Of a DNA stretch of 58,262 bases, positions 7,332-16,653 are shown in pieces. Made by a program: the position numbers and the translations under genes. The notes below the pieces were generated by a model, which had not been told where the DNA came from, searched no databases, and saw nothing but the letters and a program-made list of their open reading frames with translations. How positions within the stretch are numbered: the first letter of the stretch is position 1; each line of letters begins with the position of its first letter. The DNA is from Tagaea sp. CACIAM 22H2 (lineage in GTDB: Bacteria > Pseudomonadota > Alphaproteobacteria > CACIAM-22H2), in contig PVXE01000026.1 in assembly GCA_014444615.1 (NCBI GenBank), forward strand, positions 1 through 58,262. The letters run 5' to 3'.

Positions 7332-7900
7332 TCGAGCGCGTTTCGCGACGCGACGAGCGCGCCCCGATAAGCGCGCTTCGTGCCGAGCACGAGCCATGCG
7401 TCGTCGGGCGAGTCGATTTCCAATTCCAGCCGATAGCCGGATACGCGATCGATAAAGTCGCGATAAACCAGCGCCGAATCGTAAGCGCCGCGGCGCAATT
7501 GCGTTTCGACGTCGAAGATCGTGCCCGATTTTTCGACCACGATTTCGCGCCACGCCGACAGATCGGCCAGCCCCAGCGTCGCGGTGAATACGCCGATACT
7601 ATGCGGGCGATGGATCTGTTCGCGCGTGACGATCGCCAAAGGCTTGCTGGGCGAAATGAACGTGTCGGCGAGGAATAATCGCTTGTGATAGGCGGTCAGC
7701 AGATGTGGCGTGTCGGGATGAACCGAACAGATCACCGCATAGGCCGCATCGCCCGCCAGCACCGCTTCGGCGCAAGCCGCCAGCGTGTCGCAGCCAAGCG
7801 GCTCGGGCGCGAGCCCGCGCAATTCCGCATATCGCCGCGCGACGAAATCGTGATTGGTGCCGCGCCCGAGCGTGGCGAGGCGGCGGTTATCCGCACTCAC
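7328..7900 (-). CDS. Prephenate dehydratase-like protein
   Basis: A 190-residue protein whose N-terminus (LATLGRGTNHDFVARRYAE) resembles the start of prephenate-dehydratase-type domains (TLGPxGTNHE in the bacilysin-associated branch). The later SKPLAIVTREQI and DSALVYRDFIDRV segments fit a type-2 periplasmic-binding fold. It is shorter than a full prephenate dehydratase and lacks an ACT domain. It starts with GTG overlapping the CitE-like stop by 4 nt (GTGA), so it is translationally coupled to that lyase. Its stop overlaps the convergent coq7 stop. The substrate is unknown. Confidence 0.55.
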   Translation of the reverse strand: MSADNRRLATLGRGTNHDFVARRYAELRGLAPEPLGCDTLAACAEAVLAGDAAYAVICSVHPDTPHLLTAYHKRLFLADTFISPSKPLAIVTREQIHRPHSIGVFTATLGLADLSAWREIVVEKSGTIFDVETQLRRGAYDSALVYRDFIDRVSGYRLELEIDSPDDAWLVLGTKRAYRGALVASRNALD

Positions 7901-8781
7901 GCCGCTTTGGCCGCACGCGCGGCGATCGCGTCGGCCAGCGCCACGGTGTTGCGCGCCGATTCGACGTGCAGATGTTCGACCAGCTTGCCGTCGACCACGA
8001 CCACGCCTTCGTTCTTCGCCGACGCGGCGTCGTAGGCGGCGATGACCTTGCGCGACCATTCGACGTCGGCCGCCGACGGGCCATAGGCGGCGTTGCACAC
8101 GGCAATGGTTTTCGGGTGGATCAGCGTGCGGCCGTCGAAGCCCATTTCCGCGCCCTGGCGGCAGGTCGCGGCGAAACCGGAATCGTCGTTCAGATCGAGA
8201 TGCACGCCGTCGAGGATCGGCAAACCCGCCGCGCGCGCGGCCAGCAGGCACAGGCCCAGCGACGGCATAATCGCCAAGCGATCCTCCGAATGGCGGGCGC
8301 GCAGATCCTTGACGAGATCGGAGGTGCCCATGACGAGCGCGCCCAGATGCGGGCTCGACAGTGCGATTTCCTGGGCGCGCAAAACGCCCAGCGGCGTTTC
8401 GATCATCGCCCAAAGCTGGACGTTCTCGGGCGCCCCGGCGGCGGCGAGGCGCAAGGCCGCGTCGCGCACGTCCTTGGCGCTTTCGACCTTGGGCAGCAGC
8501 ACGGCCTGGCAGCCCGAGCGCGCGGCCGCCTTGATATCGGCCTGGCCGACTTTGCCCGACAGCGGATTGACGCGCACGATGCGTTCGGCGCGATAGCCGC
8601 CCTGCTTCAACGCGGCCATCACCGCGTCGCGCGCCGAATCCTTGGCGTTGGCGTGGACGGCGTCCTCCAGATCGAAGATCAAAACATCGGCATCGACTTG
8701 GCGCGCCTTGTCCAAAGCGCGGGCATTGGACCCCGGCACGTAAAGAGCGGAGCGGCGCGGAACGGGGCGGAATTCGGCCAT
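7897..8781 (-). CDS. HpcH/HpaI/CitE-family CoA-ester lyase
   Basis: A 294-residue TIM-barrel lyase of the citrate lyase beta-subunit family, which includes malyl-CoA and citramalyl-CoA lyases. Family features: RSALYVPGSNARALDKA (about 9-25), the metal-binding DLEDAVHANAKDSAR (about 36-50), the LPKVE strand, WAMIETPLGVLRAQEIA, and GFDGRTLIHPKTIAVCN near the end. Start chosen at ATG 8781; the frame is open further upstream but those codons do not fit the family. The true substrate cannot be read from sequence. It is coupled to the prephenate-dehydratase-like gene. Confidence 0.8.
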   Translation of the reverse strand: MAEFRPVPRRSALYVPGSNARALDKARQVDADVLIFDLEDAVHANAKDSARDAVMAALKQGGYRAERIVRVNPLSGKVGQADIKAAARSGCQAVLLPKVESAKDVRDAALRLAAAGAPENVQLWAMIETPLGVLRAQEIALSSPHLGALVMGTSDLVKDLRARHSEDRLAIMPSLGLCLLAARAAGLPILDGVHLDLNDDSGFAATCRQGAEMGFDGRTLIHPKTIAVCNAAYGPSAADVEWSRKVIAAYDAASAKNEGVVVVDGKLVEHLHVESARNTVALADAIAARAAKAA

Positions 8782-8928
8782 GGGAATCCAAGCGTTGACG
8801 GCGTTGTCGGGCGCCCATCCTGTCAGCCCCGCCCGCCGCTGCCAAGCGTTTCGCAGGGTATTCAATTCCTCTCGCACCCGCACAACGCACTGGCGGCGTT
8901 CGGATTTGACGGCTATACGGCGAAGGAC

Positions 8929-9564
8929 ATGTTCGAGTGGCTGTTCCTCAAAGGCGTCGTGGTCGGGTTCCTGATTACAGCCCCGGTCGGACCGATCAAC
9001 ATCCTGGTCATCCGCCGCACGCTGGTGCATGGGCGGTTGGCGGGTCTGTTTTCGGGGGCCGGTTCCGCGGTCGCCGATACGATGTTCGGCGCGATCGCCG
9101 CGTTCGGCATCGTGATTCTGAAAAGCTTCATGGAGGAGCAGCGCGATTATTTGGCGCTGGGCGGCGGCATCATTCTGATCGTGATGGCCGTGCGCTTGAT
9201 GCGCCGGCCCGCCCCCAAAATGGCCGAGGGCAAAGACCCGAGCGGCCTGATCGCGGATTTCACCTCGACGCTGGTGCTGACCCTCACCAATCCGATCACC
9301 ATCCTGTCCTTCATGGCGGTGTTCGCGGCGTTCGGCGTGCGCACCGAGGGCCGGGCCGCGTTCGAGGATTGGCTGCTGATCGCGGGCGTGTTCACCGGCG
9401 CCGCCGCCTGGTGGGTGCTGGTCGTGGAACTGGTCCATTACTTCCGCGACCGCTTCACGACCACGGGCCTGACCTGGGCCAACCGCATCGCGGCGTGGAT
9501 CATCTTCGCCTTCGCGATCGGCGTGCTGGGCGAACTCGCGCTGCGACGGCTGGGACTGATTTAG
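8929..9564 (+). CDS. LysE/RhtB-family amino-acid exporter
   Basis: A 211-residue inner-membrane protein with about six hydrophobic segments. The family signature lies at the N-terminus (GFLITAPVGPINILVIRRTLVHGR), followed by AGLFSGAGSAVADTMFGAIAAFG and the LTLTNPITILSF motif in the middle. Members export amino acids such as lysine, arginine, threonine or homoserine; which one cannot be told. The start at ATG 8929 places the conserved motif at the normal distance from the N-terminus. It is convergent with the secreted-protein gene (4-nt overlap of stops). Confidence 0.85.
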   Translation: MFEWLFLKGVVVGFLITAPVGPINILVIRRTLVHGRLAGLFSGAGSAVADTMFGAIAAFGIVILKSFMEEQRDYLALGGGIILIVMAVRLMRRPAPKMAEGKDPSGLIADFTSTLVLTLTNPITILSFMAVFAAFGVRTEGRAAFEDWLLIAGVFTGAAAWWVLVVELVHYFRDRFTTTGLTWANRIAAWIIFAFAIGVLGELALRRLGLI

Positions 9565-10280
9565 TTCGGCACCAGATCGCGCAGCAGCGCCGGCAGACGC
9601 TGCTGGCGCTGCACCTCGCGGCGCACGCGCGCTTCCTGCAACGTGTACATCTGCGGCCGGTAGGTCGGGCCGGGGCGGATATCGACCGTGCGCGAGGCTT
9701 GGCCCGCGCGCAGCGGCTGCTCGATCACTTCGGTGCCGGGTGCGCGCAGCTGGCGCGTGATCTCGCCTTGGCCCGCCCGGCAGATCTCCTGATCCTCCGG
9801 CCGGCGCAGGAAGGTCGTCTGCTCCAGCGACGTCACGCGCGCGCGCGCATCCTGGCGCCGTTCGGTGGGCAGATTGCGCAGCAGCGTGATGCGCGGGCCG
9901 GTCGCCGACAGGATTTGGTTGACGCGCGCCTCGATCGCCGTGCGGTCGAGACACGCGGCTCCGTCCACCGCCGCCAGCGCCACCGAATAGAGCGTCACGA
10001 TCGCCGCTTCGTGCCGCAGCGAGTCGTCGTTGCGCCCCTGCCCGATCCGCCACAGCAGATCGGCGTAGGCCAGTGCGACGACATGCGGCGCGCCGTCGAG
10101 CACCTTGGCCGCCGCCCATTGCAAGGCGGCGTGCGCGTCGGCCTCGCTATTCGCCAGGCGCATGCGCTCCGACACGCCGCGCCAATCGCGCGAGCCGTAA
10201 AGCCGGTCGAGATCCGCCGTCCCTTGCGCGGCGGCGGGGGCCGCAAGCAGCGCGAAAAGAAGGGCGAACCGCTTGATCAT
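9561..10280 (-). CDS. Secreted periplasmic protein, unknown function
   Basis: A 239-residue protein with a clear signal peptide (MIKRFALLFALLAAPAAAQG). The mature part is mostly helical. It contains two cysteines that could pair (in AACLDRTAI and QEICRAGQG) and a basic, Gln/Arg-rich C-terminus. No known domain is recognised. Its ATG overlaps the asd stop (ATGA), so it is co-translated with aspartate-semialdehyde dehydrogenase at the end of the leu-asd cluster, although no functional link is obvious. Confidence 0.65.
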   Translation of the reverse strand: MIKRFALLFALLAAPAAAQGTADLDRLYGSRDWRGVSERMRLANSEADAHAALQWAAAKVLDGAPHVVALAYADLLWRIGQGRNDDSLRHEAAIVTLYSVALAAVDGAACLDRTAIEARVNQILSATGPRITLLRNLPTERRQDARARVTSLEQTTFLRRPEDQEICRAGQGEITRQLRAPGTEVIEQPLRAGQASRTVDIRPGPTYRPQMYTLQEARVRREVQRQQRLPALLRDLVPN

Positions 10281-11287
10281 CCGCGCGCGGCGAGTTCGAG
10301 GGCAAGACGCGCAATCGGCGTGGCCAAGGCCGCGCGCAGATTGTCGGCCGCCAGCCAGAAGGCGATCGAGTTGGGCGCCGACGCGTCGTCGCGAATACGG
10401 CTGACGAAAATCGAGCCTTCGCCTTGCGTTTCCAGCGGCGTGACGATGCCTTGCTCGTGGCGCAAATCGACGACGGCGACGCCGTTCATGCGCTTCATCA
10501 TCGCGCGCGCCTGGGCCGTGCCCATCGGCTCGGCGAACTCGGCGACCACCGAAATCCCGTGACCGACAAAAGTGGGGACGCGCACGCAAGTCGCAGCCAC
10601 CTTCACGCCCGGCAGCAGACGCGGCGTTTCGCGCGCGAGGGCGGCTTCGTCCGACGTCGAACCGTCGTCCTGGAAATTGCCGCAATGGGGGATCGTGTTG
10701 AAAGCGATCTGCTTGACGAAGTGTTCGCGCTCCAACGGCATGTTGACGTAGACGTTGCGCGTCTGGCCGAACAATTCGTCCATCGCGTCCTTGCCCGCCT
10801 CCGACACGCATTGATAGGTCGACACGACCGCGCGCTTGCAGGTCGCCGCGTCGTGCAGCGGCTTCAGCGCGCGCGCCACCATCGACACGCACGCGCTGGG
10901 GAACGCGACGACGCGCTTGGTGGCTTTGGCGAGAACTTCGTCGGTGTCGTTGAGGCCGGGGATGACCAGCGGCACGTTGGCGTCAAGGCGGCTATGCGCC
11001 GAGGTGTCCAGCGCCCAGCCGCCGCCCTTTGCCGCGCGCGGCACATGCGTCGAGGCGACGGCGGCGGCGGTACAGAACACCGTCACCTTCGTCTTCGAGA
11101 AATCATGCGCGCCGATTTCCTTGGTGACGACCTCGTCGTCGTCGCCATAGGTCAGGCCCGTGCCCGCCGACCGGTCGGAGGCCAGTGCCGCGACATCCTC
11201 CGCCTTCACGCCCGCCTCGGCGAGTGCTTGAAGAACTTCGCGACCCAGCGTGCCCGAGGCACCGACGACCGCAAACGCTTTACCCAT
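10277..11287 (-). CDS. asd: Aspartate-semialdehyde dehydrogenase, divergent
   Basis: A 336-residue NADPH-dependent enzyme converting beta-aspartyl phosphate to aspartate semialdehyde (Lys/Thr/Met/DAP branch). The NADP site is VVGASGTLGREVL (7-19). The catalytic residues are kept: Cys133, Gln159 (STYQ), Arg236 and His243 (RVPTFVGHG). Several flanking positions differ from the usual family: PNCST is PSACVS, IDNSSAxR is LDTSAHSR, PEVN is PGLN, and SGAGK is SEAGK. The gene order leuB-asd is normal for the group. A GAAGGAAAAGG ribosome site precedes ATG 11287. Probably the true Asd, but altered. Confidence 0.8.
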   Translation of the reverse strand: MGKAFAVVGASGTLGREVLQALAEAGVKAEDVAALASDRSAGTGLTYGDDDEVVTKEIGAHDFSKTKVTVFCTAAAVASTHVPRAAKGGGWALDTSAHSRLDANVPLVIPGLNDTDEVLAKATKRVVAFPSACVSMVARALKPLHDAATCKRAVVSTYQCVSEAGKDAMDELFGQTRNVYVNMPLEREHFVKQIAFNTIPHCGNFQDDGSTSDEAALARETPRLLPGVKVAATCVRVPTFVGHGISVVAEFAEPMGTAQARAMMKRMNGVAVVDLRHEQGIVTPLETQGEGSIFVSRIRDDASAPNSIAFWLAADNLRAALATPIARLALELAARG

Positions 11288-11535
11288 CGACCTTTTCCTT
11301 CACATCGCCGCAAAAAGAAGCGGCGCTTTCGACAACGCAGAAAGTGGATACACGATGCGGGGAGCCTCGTCGCGCCCGGCGGAAAGTTTCGCGTCTCGGA
11401 TACCCCGAATCGGGCTTGGGCGTCATAAAAATTTAACGCACTGATTCCCCCTACAAAGCGTGGCGTTACAGCCTTATATAGTTGGCGCGGTCGGGGCTTT
11501 CATCGATCCGCAACATCAATATCGGAGACGACGCG

Positions 11536-12159
11536 ATGGCGAAGGAATCGAAAGATCAACCCGAAGATCTGTTTTTCTTCCGCCGCTGGCTCGCCAACCC
11601 CATGAAGGTCGGCTCCGTCATCCCCTCCTCGCCCGCCCTCGCGCGCCTCGTCGTCAAGCAGGTGCGCCGCAACGACGACGAATGCGTCGTCGAATTGGGG
11701 CCGGGTACCGGCCCCGTCACCAAGGCGTTGCTCGCCTCGGGCGTGCCGACCGACCGGCTTTTCGTGGTCGAGATCGACGCCGATATGTGCGCCTATCTGC
11801 GCCGCGAGTTCCCCAATGTGAACGTCATCCACGGCGACGCGACGAAACTGACCCAGCTTCTGCCGCCGCAATGGGTCGGCAAGGTCGGCACGGTCATTTC
11901 CGGCATTCCGATGCTGCCGTTGCCCATCGACGTGCAAAAGGCGCTGACGCAGGCCGCGATCGACGTGATGGTGCCGGGCGGCGAGATCCTGCAATACACC
12001 TACTCGCTCGCCTCGCCGATCAAGGAAAAGCCGCTGGGCCTGACCGGCAAGCGCAAGGGCATCGCGATGATGAATTTCCCGCCGGCTTGGGTGTGGAGCT
12101 ACGTGCCGAGCTTCGGCGGCACCGCCGCCGAGGACGAGGCGGAGCCCACGCACGCCTAA
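11536..12159 (+). CDS. SAM methyltransferase, phospholipid N-methyltransferase (PmtA)-like
   Basis: A 207-residue class I SAM-dependent methyltransferase. The N-terminal FFFRRWLANPMKVGSVIPSSPALARL is typical of bacterial phosphatidylethanolamine N-methyltransferases of the PmtA type. The SAM-binding motif I is VVELGPGTGPVTKAL, followed by the acidic VVEIDAD and the VHGDATKL/VISGIPMLPL segments. Relatives include rRNA adenine dimethylases, so the substrate is an inference. Start at ATG 11536 with GGAG 8 nt upstream. It is monocistronic and convergent with leuB, sharing the terminator at 12180-12214. Confidence 0.75.
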   Translation: MAKESKDQPEDLFFFRRWLANPMKVGSVIPSSPALARLVVKQVRRNDDECVVELGPGTGPVTKALLASGVPTDRLFVVEIDADMCAYLRREFPNVNVIHGDATKLTQLLPPQWVGKVGTVISGIPMLPLPIDVQKALTQAAIDVMVPGGEILQYTYSLASPIKEKPLGLTGKRKGIAMMNFPPAWVWSYVPSFGGTAAEDEAEPTHA

Positions 12160-12179
12160 GCTCGGGCGCCGCTCGCGAA

Positions 12180-12214
12180 TAAAAAAGGCGGGACCGCGAG
12201 GCCCCGCCTTTTTC
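12180..12214. terminator. Bidirectional intrinsic terminator
   Basis: AAAAAAGGCGGG pairs with CCCGCCTTTTT around a short loop, between two convergent genes (methyltransferase and leuB). The A- and T-tracts serve both strands. Confidence 0.88.
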
Positions 12215-12234
12215 TTGGGTCTCGACGAAACCGC

Positions 12235-13347
12235 TTAGGCCGCGAGCTTATCGAGTTCCTTGAGCAGCGCGTCGCCCATCTGGGTGGTCGACACGACCTT
12301 GTCGCCGGGGCCCGCGATATCCGGCGTGCGGATACCGGTGGCGAGCACATTCTTCGCCGCCTTCTCGACCAGATCGGCGTCGTCCGACAAATCGAACGAA
12401 TAACGCAGCATCATCGCGAAGCTGAGCAGCGTGGCGAGCGGGTTGCACTTGTCCTGACCTGCGATATCGGGCGCCGAGCCGTGCACGGGCTCGTACAGCG
12501 CCTTGCGCCGGCCGGTGGCATCGGGTGCGCCCAGCGAGGCCGAGGGCAGCATGCCGAGCGAACCGGTCAGCATCGCCGCGCAATCCGACAGGATGTCGCC
12601 GAACAGATTGTCGGTGACGATCACGTCGAACTGCTTGGGCCGGCGCACCAGCTGCATGGCGCAGTTGTCGGCGTACATGTGCTCGAGCTGCACGTCCTTG
12701 TATTCGGCGGCGTGCAGCTTGGTCACCGTCTCGCGCCACAACACGCCCGTGTGCATCACATTGGCCTTTTCGACCGAATGCACCTTGTTCGAACGCTTGC
12801 GCGCAAGCTCGAACGCGACGCGCGCGATGCGCTCGATCTCGCTGGTTGTGTAGACCTGCGTGTCGACCGCCTTCTTCTGGCCGTCGGGCAGCGTGGACAC
12901 GCCGCGCGGCTCGCCGAAATAAACGCCGCCGGTCAATTCGCGCAGAATCAGAATGTCGAGCCCCGCGACCAGATCGCGCTTCAGCGACGAGGCGTCGGCC
13001 AGCGCGTCGAACACCAGCGCCGGACGCAGATTGGCGAACAGGTCCATATCCTTGCGCAAGCGCAGCAAGCCGCGTTCCGGCTTCTTCTCGAACGGCAGAT
13101 TGTCCCATTGCGGGCCACCGACGGCGCCGAACAGCGTGGCGCCGCATTCCTGGGCCAACGCCATCGTGTCGTCGGTCAGCGGCGTACCGTGTTTCTCGTA
13201 GGACGCGCCGCCGACGAGACCCGACTTCACGTCGAACGAGACAGTGCGGCGCTTGTCGAACCAGTCGACGACGCGCAGGACCTGGCGCATCGCCTCGGGG
13301 CCGATACCGTCGCCGGGAAGAACCAGAAGTTTACGGTTGGATGCCAT
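12235..13347 (-). CDS. leuB: 3-isopropylmalate dehydrogenase
   Basis: A 370-residue NAD-dependent decarboxylating dehydrogenase, third step of leucine biosynthesis. Visible features are [14 protein letters not shown] at the N-terminus, [10 protein letters not shown], the substrate-binding [14 protein letters not shown] with the following [17 protein letters not shown], and the metal-binding Asp cluster in [30 protein letters not shown]. The C-terminal [21 protein letters not shown] is also canonical. Length is normal. It lies 21 bp after leuD and is followed by the shared terminator. Confidence 0.97.
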   Translation of the reverse strand: MASNRKLLVLPGDGIGPEAMRQVLRVVDWFDKRRTVSFDVKSGLVGGASYEKHGTPLTDDTMALAQECGATLFGAVGGPQWDNLPFEKKPERGLLRLRKDMDLFANLRPALVFDALADASSLKRDLVAGLDILILRELTGGVYFGEPRGVSTLPDGQKKAVDTQVYTTSEIERIARVAFELARKRSNKVHSVEKANVMHTGVLWRETVTKLHAAEYKDVQLEHMYADNCAMQLVRRPKQFDVIVTDNLFGDILSDCAAMLTGSLGMLPSASLGAPDATGRRKALYEPVHGSAPDIAGQDKCNPLATLLSFAMMLRYSFDLSDDADLVEKAAKNVLATGIRTPDIAGPGDKVVSTTQMGDALLKELDKLAA

Positions 13348-13368
13348 TTCGCGTTCGTCCTTCTTGCT

Positions 13369-13989
13369 TCAAGCCTTGGCCGCGTGCAGCCAGGGCTGCG
13401 TCGTCTTGCCCTTCGCCTCGTAGGCGTCGATATCGCCCGCGTGTTGCAGCGTCAGGCCGATATCGTCGAGGCCTTCGAGCAAGCATTTGCGGCGGAAGGG
13501 ATCGATCTCGAACTTCACCGTGCCGCCATCCGGGCCCTTGATCTCCTGCTTCTCCAGATCGACCGTCAGCGTGGAGTTCGAGCCGCGGCTGGCGTCGTCC
13601 ATCAGCTTGTCGAGATCTTCCTTCGAGACCTTGACCGGCAGGATCCCGTTCTTGAAGCAGTTGTTGTAGAAAATGTCGGCGAAGGACGTGCTGATCACGC
13701 AGCGGATGCCGAAATCGAGCAGCGCCCAGGGCGCGTGTTCGCGGCTCGAGCCGCAGCCGAAATTGTCGCCGGCGACCAGGATCTGCGCCTTGCGATAGGC
13801 CGGCTTGTTCAGCACGAAATCAGGATTTTCCTTGCCGTTCATGTCGTAGCGCATCTCTTCGAACAGCGCGACGCCAAGGCCCGTGCGCTTGATCGTCTTG
13901 AGATGCTGCTTGGGGATGATCATGTCGGTGTCGACATTGACGATCGGCAGCGGTGCCGCCACGCCGGTCAGAACGGTGAATTTGTCCAT
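13369..13989 (-). CDS. leuD: 3-isopropylmalate dehydratase small subunit
   Basis: A 206-residue swivel-domain subunit that pairs with LeuC to isomerise 2-isopropylmalate to 3-isopropylmalate. It carries [16 protein letters not shown] near residues 18-33 and the highly conserved [19 protein letters not shown] in the middle. Length is normal. It sits 18 bp after the RDD membrane-protein gene, which separates it from leuC. Confidence 0.97.
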   Translation of the reverse strand: MDKFTVLTGVAAPLPIVNVDTDMIIPKQHLKTIKRTGLGVALFEEMRYDMNGKENPDFVLNKPAYRKAQILVAGDNFGCGSSREHAPWALLDFGIRCVISTSFADIFYNNCFKNGILPVKVSKEDLDKLMDDASRGSNSTLTVDLEKQEIKGPDGGTVKFEIDPFRRKCLLEGLDDIGLTLQHAGDIDAYEAKGKTTQPWLHAAKA

Positions 13990-14007
13990 CTCGATCTCCC
14001 CTTCTTC

Positions 14008-14706
14008 CTATTTCGACTGGGCCGGCACGACGCGCGTGCCCGCCAGAATATCGTGGAACGCCTGTCCCGAACCATTGAGACAGCCCAGCACATAGCCGAA
14101 CCCGGTCGAGACGATTTCGCAGATTTTCAGAAACTGACGGCCGATCGCGCGCAGGACGCTCAAGCGATTGCCGTCGAGATCGACGACCTTCAAGCCCAGC
14201 AGAATCTTGCCCGGCGTGGCTTGGCGGCGCGAGGCTTCGAACGCCGCGTAATAGGCGAAGGGCAGCGCGAACAACACGATCTGCGCCGCGACGAGTTGCG
14301 CAAGCCCGCGGAAATTCCGCGCGATCAGCAATTCGCTGCGCACCGGTTCGACCCGTCCGTCGTCGTAGGTATTCACGCCCGCGCCCACCGAATAGACGCG
14401 CACCGTGCCGTCTTCGTAGCGGCGCGTTTCGACATGGAATTCGACGCGGCGATGGCCGCTATTGTCGAACATGCGCTGATCTTCGACCGTCACTTGCTGG
14501 CGGTCGATCTCGACCACCGCCGGATCGATCCACGGCGCCACCGTGAACGCCGGCAAGCCCAGCGCGCCGCGCACGACGACCGCCAAGGCCCACAGCACGA
14601 CGGCGAGAATCGCCGCATCGAGGCAGAGCGCCGCCACACGCCGCCCGAACGGCGCCACCGCGAAGGTGGCGCCGCCTACGGGCAGCGGCAGCGCCATGAA
14701 GCTCAC
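14008..14706 (-). CDS. RDD-family membrane protein
   Basis: About 232 residues with three predicted membrane segments (around 24-44, 133-157 and a weaker C-terminal one). It contains the RDD-type [16 protein letters not shown] at the N-terminus and the [20 protein letters not shown] motif in the third quarter. A long polar domain of about 90 residues between segments 1 and 2 is unusual for the family. The chosen start is GTG 14706, which overlaps the leuC stop (GTGA); ATG 14697 is an alternative. RDD proteins are proposed transporters or membrane regulators; no link to leucine synthesis is known to me. Confidence 0.75.
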   Translation of the reverse strand: MSFMALPLPVGGATFAVAPFGRRVAALCLDAAILAVVLWALAVVVRGALGLPAFTVAPWIDPAVVEIDRQQVTVEDQRMFDNSGHRRVEFHVETRRYEDGTVRVYSVGAGVNTYDDGRVEPVRSELLIARNFRGLAQLVAAQIVLFALPFAYYAAFEASRRQATPGKILLGLKVVDLDGNRLSVLRAIGRQFLKICEIVSTGFGYVLGCLNGSGQAFHDILAGTRVVPAQSK

Positions 14707-16124
14707 TGCCAGTCGCGCACGTCGGCCAAGCGGCCGGCGAACGCCGCCGCCGCGGCCATGCCGGGGCTGACCAGATGCGTGCGCCCGCCGCGACCCTGAC
14801 GGCCCTCGAAATTGCGGTTCGAGGTCGAGGCGCAACGCTGGCCGGGTTCGAGCTTGTCGGCGTTCATGGCAAGGCACATCGAGCAACCCGGCTCGCGCCA
14901 GTCGAAGCCCGCCTGCTTGAACACCTTGTCGAGGCCTTCGCGCTCGGCCTGTTCTTTGACCAAGCCGGAACCGGGCACGACCATCGCGTGGACGTTCGCG
15001 GCGACCTTCTTGCCCTTGGCGAGCGCTTTCTCGGCCAAAGCGGCGGCGGCGCGCAGATCTTCGATGCGGCCGTTGGTGCACGAGCCGATGAAGACCTTGT
15101 CGATCGCCACGTCGAGGAATTTCTGACCCGGCTTCAAGCCCATATAGGCGATGGCGCGCTCGACGGCCGTTTTCTTCGCGGCATCGGCGAAGGACGCGGG
15201 ATCGGGCACCGCACCGGTGATCGGCAGCACGTCCTCGGGCGAGGTGCCCCAGGTGACCATCGGCGGGATGTCGGCGGCGGCGAGCGAAACCTCGCGGTCG
15301 TATTTGGCACCTTCGTCCGACGGCAGCGTGCGCCAGTAATTGACGGCCATATCCCACTGCGCGCCCTTGGGCGCGTAGGGACGGCCTTTGACGTAGTCGA
15401 ACGTCTTCTCGTCCGGCGCCACCAGGCCCGCACGCGCACCGCCTTCGATCGTCATGTTGCAGACGGTCATGCGGCCTTCCATCGACAGATCGCGGATCAC
15501 GCTGCCCGCGAATTCGACGACATAGCCGGTACCGCCGGCCGTGCCGATCTTGCCGATGATGGCGAGGATCACATCCTTCGCGGTCACGCCGACGGGAAGC
15601 TGGCCGTCGACCGAGATACGCATATTCTTGGCCGGCTTCTGGATCAGCGTCTGCGTCGCCAAAACGTGTTCGACTTCCGACGTGCCGATGCCGAACGCCA
15701 ACGCACCGAACGCGCCATGCGTCGCGGTGTGGCTGTCGCCGCACACGATCGTGTTGCCCGGCTGCGTCAGGCCCTGTTCGGGCCCGATGATGTGGACGAT
15801 GCCCTGGCGAATATCGTCCATGCCGAAATGCATCACGCCGAAATCATGGGCGTTCTTGGCGAGGGTTTCGACCTGGGTCCGGCTTTCCGGATCCTCGATG
15901 CCCTTGGAGCGATCGGTCGTCGGCACGTTGTGGTCGGCGACCGCGACGGTCAGATCGGGGCGGCGAACCTTGCGGCCGGCCATGCGCAGACCTTCGAAGG
16001 CCTGGGGCGACGTCACCTCGTGGACGAGATGGCGGTCGATATAAAGCACGCAGGTGCCGTCGTCCTGACGGTGGACCACGTGGGCATCCCAGATCTTGTC
16101 GAACAGCGTGCGCGGCTTAGCCAT
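14703..16124 (-). CDS. leuC: 3-isopropylmalate dehydratase large subunit
   Basis: A 473-residue aconitase-family subunit. Iron-sulfur ligands are visible in ICGD-type context and in [17 protein letters not shown] and the C-terminal [15 protein letters not shown]. The active-site R of [10 protein letters not shown] is present. Start chosen at ATG 16124 because GGAAGGAAACG lies just upstream and [17 protein letters not shown] matches the family N-terminus. The upstream leader holds a hairpin (16154-16182) but no leader peptide was found. First gene of the leuC-RDD-leuD-leuB-asd unit. Confidence 0.97.
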   Translation of the reverse strand: MAKPRTLFDKIWDAHVVHRQDDGTCVLYIDRHLVHEVTSPQAFEGLRMAGRKVRRPDLTVAVADHNVPTTDRSKGIEDPESRTQVETLAKNAHDFGVMHFGMDDIRQGIVHIIGPEQGLTQPGNTIVCGDSHTATHGAFGALAFGIGTSEVEHVLATQTLIQKPAKNMRISVDGQLPVGVTAKDVILAIIGKIGTAGGTGYVVEFAGSVIRDLSMEGRMTVCNMTIEGGARAGLVAPDEKTFDYVKGRPYAPKGAQWDMAVNYWRTLPSDEGAKYDREVSLAAADIPPMVTWGTSPEDVLPITGAVPDPASFADAAKKTAVERAIAYMGLKPGQKFLDVAIDKVFIGSCTNGRIEDLRAAAALAEKALAKGKKVAANVHAMVVPGSGLVKEQAEREGLDKVFKQAGFDWREPGCSMCLAMNADKLEPGQRCASTSNRNFEGRQGRGGRTHLVSPGMAAAAAFAGRLADVRDWQ

Positions 16125-16153
16125 CGTTTCCTTCCTCGCTCCCATTACCTGCC

Positions 16154-16182
16154 GGGGAGGCCGCTTTTCCGCGGTCCTCCCC
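16154..16182 (-). other. GC-rich hairpin between rplS and leuC
   Basis: GGGGAGGCCGC (16154-16164) pairs with GCGGTCCTCCCC (16171-16182) around a TTTTCC loop, with one bulge. It has no T-run on the minus strand, so it is either a factor-assisted stop for the rplS operon or part of the leuC leader. Confidence 0.5.
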
Positions 16183-16201
16183 CACTCGAGCCCGCTAAGG
16201 C

Positions 16202-16633
16202 TTACGCCTTGGCGTCCGCCGCCGCTTCCAGATCGGCGGCCGACATGTCGGCGGCCGTCGCGGCGGTGTTGCCCGACTTCTCGACGATGCGCGCGGCCTT
16301 ACCCGTGCGGCCACGCAGATAGTAGAGCTTCGCGCGGCGCACCGCACCGCGGCGCACGACTTCGATGCCGCCCAGGCGCGGCGAGTAGAGCGGGAACACG
16401 CGCTCCACGCCTTCGCCGAACGAGATCTTGCGCACGGTGAAGTTGGAGTTCAGGCCCGAATTCTTGCGCGCGATGCACACGCCTTCGAAAATCTGAAGAC
16501 GCTCGCGCGTCCCTTCCTGCACCTTCACGGCGACACGCAGCGTGTCGCCGGGGCCGAAATCGGGGACCTTCTTCGCATTGGCGGTGAGCTTGGCGATTTC
16601 CGCCTTCTCGATCTGCTCGATGATGAACGACAT
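16202..16633 (-). CDS. rplS: 50S ribosomal protein L19
   Basis: A 143-residue L19 that lies at the 30S-50S interface. Family segments are [33 protein letters not shown] and [37 protein letters not shown]. About 25 C-terminal residues (Ala-rich) exceed the E. coli length, as is common in Alphaproteobacteria. Start ATG 16633 matches the family N-terminus. Last gene of the rpsP-rimM-trmD-rplS order, 20 bp after trmD. Confidence 0.97.
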   Translation of the reverse strand: MSFIIEQIEKAEIAKLTANAKKVPDFGPGDTLRVAVKVQEGTRERLQIFEGVCIARKNSGLNSNFTVRKISFGEGVERVFPLYSPRLGGIEVVRRGAVRRAKLYYLRGRTGKAARIVEKSGNTAATAADMSAADLEAAADAKA

Positions 16634-16653
16634 GTGCTTTCTCCTGCTTGATC

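Noticed and set aside
12481..14799. Plus-strand open frame of about 770 codons
   Set aside because: Antisense to leuB, leuD and the RDD gene; composition is that of GC-rich shadow frames.
16125..16201. Leucine attenuator with leader peptide before leuC
   Set aside because: A hairpin exists, but there is no short frame rich in Leu codons and no alternative stem.
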